From the NCBI GenBank assembly GCA_964410945.1, contig CAYPJE010000062.1:1-15048 (forward strand): a stretch of DNA of 15,048 nucleotides. Reading direction: 5' to 3'. The DNA comes from CAYPJE01 sp964410945. Its GTDB lineage: Bacteria > Fidelibacterota > Marinisomatia > Marinisomatales > TCS56. Positions 13,891 through 15,048 of this stretch are shown piece by piece. Under the pieces are notes generated by a model, which was not told the DNA's origin, did not search any database, and worked only from the letters and a program-made list of their open reading frames with translations. The position numbers were made by a program, and so were the translations under genes. Position 1 is the first letter of the stretch. Each line of letters starts with the position of its first letter.

Positions 13891-14433
13891 ATGGAAGGTC
13901 AAGGCTATTGGATTCTGCTGGTAATATTCTACCTGATTTCGATGTGGGCCAAGAAACGGCAGCGGGAACAGCGCCGTGCCCAGGAATATGACACCAGTGA
14001 AGACGGCAGCATTGAAAAACCATCGCCGCGTGGCAGTGATCTGCTGAGCAAAATGCTCCGGGAGGCCGGTTTTGAGTTTCCCGGCGATGAGCCGGAGGAA
14101 GAACTGGTTGGGGAAGAGGAGCTTTATGAGGAACCGGAGCCGGTTACCTATACAGCACCTCCACCCCCCGAACCGGACCACAAGCTGGAAACGATCCGTG
14201 AGCGAATAGCAGAGTTTGACCGCGAAACGGATACGCTTAAAAAGCAGGTTGATTCACATAATGTCGACTGGTCGGTACGGAAATCATCCAGTGCTACCGA
14301 TGCCTATGACAAGCGGGAACGCAAATACAGCCACCTGCTTCCGGAACTGGACGATCTGGATGATTTGCGGGAGGCTATCATCCTGCGGGAGGTTTTTGAC
14401 AAACCACGCGCCTTGCGACGACGGATTCGCTGA
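13891..14433 (+). CDS. Hypothetical membrane-anchored protein downstream of floA
   Basis: A 180-residue protein I do not recognise by name. It has one N-terminal transmembrane helix (about 5-20, YWILLVIFYLISMWA) followed by a strongly basic stretch (KKRQREQRR), indicating a cytoplasmic C-terminal body. Residues 30-105 are acidic, Pro/Glu-rich and probably disordered; residues 107-130 (LETIRERIAEFDRETDTLKKQV) can form a short coiled coil. The C-terminus LDDLREAIILREVFDKPRALRR resembles a short helix-Pro motif found at the end of small proteins beside other bacterial genes, of unknown role. GAGGA at 13875-13879 lies 11 bases before the ATG; only seven bases separate it from floA, so it belongs to the nfeD-floA operon and may assist that complex. 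Confidence 0.72.
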   Translation: MEGQGYWILLVIFYLISMWAKKRQREQRRAQEYDTSEDGSIEKPSPRGSDLLSKMLREAGFEFPGDEPEEELVGEEELYEEPEPVTYTAPPPPEPDHKLETIRERIAEFDRETDTLKKQVDSHNVDWSVRKSSSATDAYDKRERKYSHLLPELDDLDDLREAIILREVFDKPRALRRRIR

Positions 14434-14451
14434 ACGACAGTTTCATTGAAA

Positions 14452-14485
14452 AAAAGGGTGTCTTTCAACTGAAAGGCACCCTTTT
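14452..14485. terminator. Bidirectional Rho-independent-type terminator
   Basis: AAAAGGGTG then CTTTC pair with GAAAG then CACCCTTTT around an AACT loop: a 14-pair stem with one T-G wobble. A-rich and T-rich flanks lie on both sides, so it can stop the nfeD-floA operon from the left and coaE from the right. It sits 18 bases after the small protein's stop and 21 bases beyond the coaE stop. Confidence 0.85.
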
Positions 14486-14506
14486 CGCATTAGTTTCTAT
14501 TTCGGT

Positions 14507-15048
14507 CTAGACCAATTGATTATATACTTCCTGAACCTGCTTTTCCAGTTCTTCTTCGGTGCTGTTATTGCGGATTACATAATCAGCCATGCTGGTTTTT
14601 TCTTCATCGGTCCACTGGAGATCCATACGTCGCAGAACCTGTTCGCGGGACAGGGTGCCGCGCTTCAGGGCCCGTGCAATACGTAATCCCATTGAGGAAG
14701 AAACGACGATCACATAATCCATATGCGGATCAAGCCCGGCCTCGTAAATCAGGGCTGCGTCCAGTATCAGCATGGAATGTTTGCCGGCAGCGGTTACCTT
14801 ATCAAAGGTATGATCGAATTTATCTGAGACAAAAGGATGAATGATGGCATTCAATCGCAACTGGTGGTCCTCATCCTGGAAGGCGATACGGGCCAGCTTG
14901 GCACGGTCGATAGTATCTTCCGGATTTAGAATATCAGTCCCGAATTCAGCTATCAATTCATTCTGAACCGCTGAGTTATCGGCTAAAATTTTCTTGGCTT
15001 CGGTATCGGCATCAAAAATATAGGCGCCCAGTTCAGCAAGCATTTTGC
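14507..15048 (-). CDS. coaE: Dephospho-CoA kinase, 5' end cut by the window
   Basis: CoaE phosphorylates the 3'-hydroxyl of dephospho-CoA, the last step of coenzyme A synthesis. About 180 codons of the C-terminal portion are present; the reading frame is open to the window edge, and the P-loop (GxxGSGKS) expected some 10 residues upstream of KMLAELGAY is outside. Seen: FDADTEAKKIL (the conserved Asp of the substrate-binding region), LARIAFQDEDHQLRLNAIIHPFV (typical of the CoA-binding helix pair), MLILDAALIYEAGLDPHMDYVIVVSS (core strand and helix), and the lid-like RALKRGTLSREQVLRRMDLQW plus ADYVIRNN. An internal ATG at 15043 is not the real start. The gene faces the shared terminator at 14452-14485. 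Confidence 0.93.
   Translation of the reverse strand, partial: KMLAELGAYIFDADTEAKKILADNSAVQNELIAEFGTDILNPEDTIDRAKLARIAFQDEDHQLRLNAIIHPFVSDKFDHTFDKVTAAGKHSMLILDAALIYEAGLDPHMDYVIVVSSSMGLRIARALKRGTLSREQVLRRMDLQWTDEEKTSMADYVIRNNSTEEELEKQVQEVYNQLV

Noticed and set aside
13432..14181. A 249-codon open frame on the minus strand
   Set aside because: It is antisense to floA and the following gene, crosses the boundary between two well-supported genes, and its translation is low-complexity and unlike any family.
1..15048. CRISPR array, tRNA/rRNA gene, insertion sequence or prophage module
   Set aside because: No regularly spaced repeats, cloverleaf-like segments, transposase motifs or phage structural genes were found on either strand; the only mobile-type gene is the recombinase at the left edge.

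Overview
The window is a chromosomal segment from a Gram-negative bacterium, probably an uncultured member of the Fibrobacteres-Chlorobi-Bacteroidetes (FCB) superphylum, with a candidate phylum such as Marinimicrobia or KSB1 as an unproven possibility. The evidence is a DUF2723 membrane glycosyltransferase with C-terminal TPR-like repeats, a DUF4835 (PorD-like) exported protein known from type IX-secreting Bacteroidota, a lipid A type acyltransferase implying an outer membrane, and a DUF1844 protein. No rRNA, tRNA, CRISPR array or insertion sequence was seen. There is no gene-free stretch longer than 300 bases.

Left edge (1-979): an AT-rich tyrosine recombinase gene preceded by a 22-bp perfect palindrome inside an attC-like 39-bp element. 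It looks like the end of an integron-like cassette array or another recombinase-mobilised segment. It abuts the housekeeping gene rsmA through a 4-base stop/start overlap, with an abrupt change in base composition.

976-8317, plus strand: rsmA (rRNA dimethyltransferase), a 121-bp gap, then DUF1844, a DUF2723 membrane protein, a family 2 glycosyltransferase, an RmlD-like reductase, a second extended SDR and RmlC (dTDP-sugar 3,5-epimerase). The last six are tightly packed and form a plausible surface glycan or protein-glycosylation operon that makes a deoxysugar and transfers it; rmlA and rmlB are absent.

8314-11362, minus strand: a lipid A type acyltransferase, threonylcarbamoyl-AMP synthase, a DUF3108 exported protein and a DUF4835/PorD-like exported protein. 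This envelope-biased operon runs head-on into rmlC, and the two stop codons overlap by 4 bases.

11363-14485: a 149-bp divergent control region, then the NfeD protease-like protein, FloA (flotillin-like) and a small membrane-anchored protein. These form a membrane-domain operon ending in a strong hairpin terminator. That hairpin also faces coaE (dephospho-CoA kinase), which enters from the right edge on the minus strand and is cut by the window end.

The least expected observations are the integron-like edge fused to rsmA, and a TATTATG start context that recurs at genes lacking a clear ribosome binding site. I did not find a gene set that I can defend as a wholly new system.
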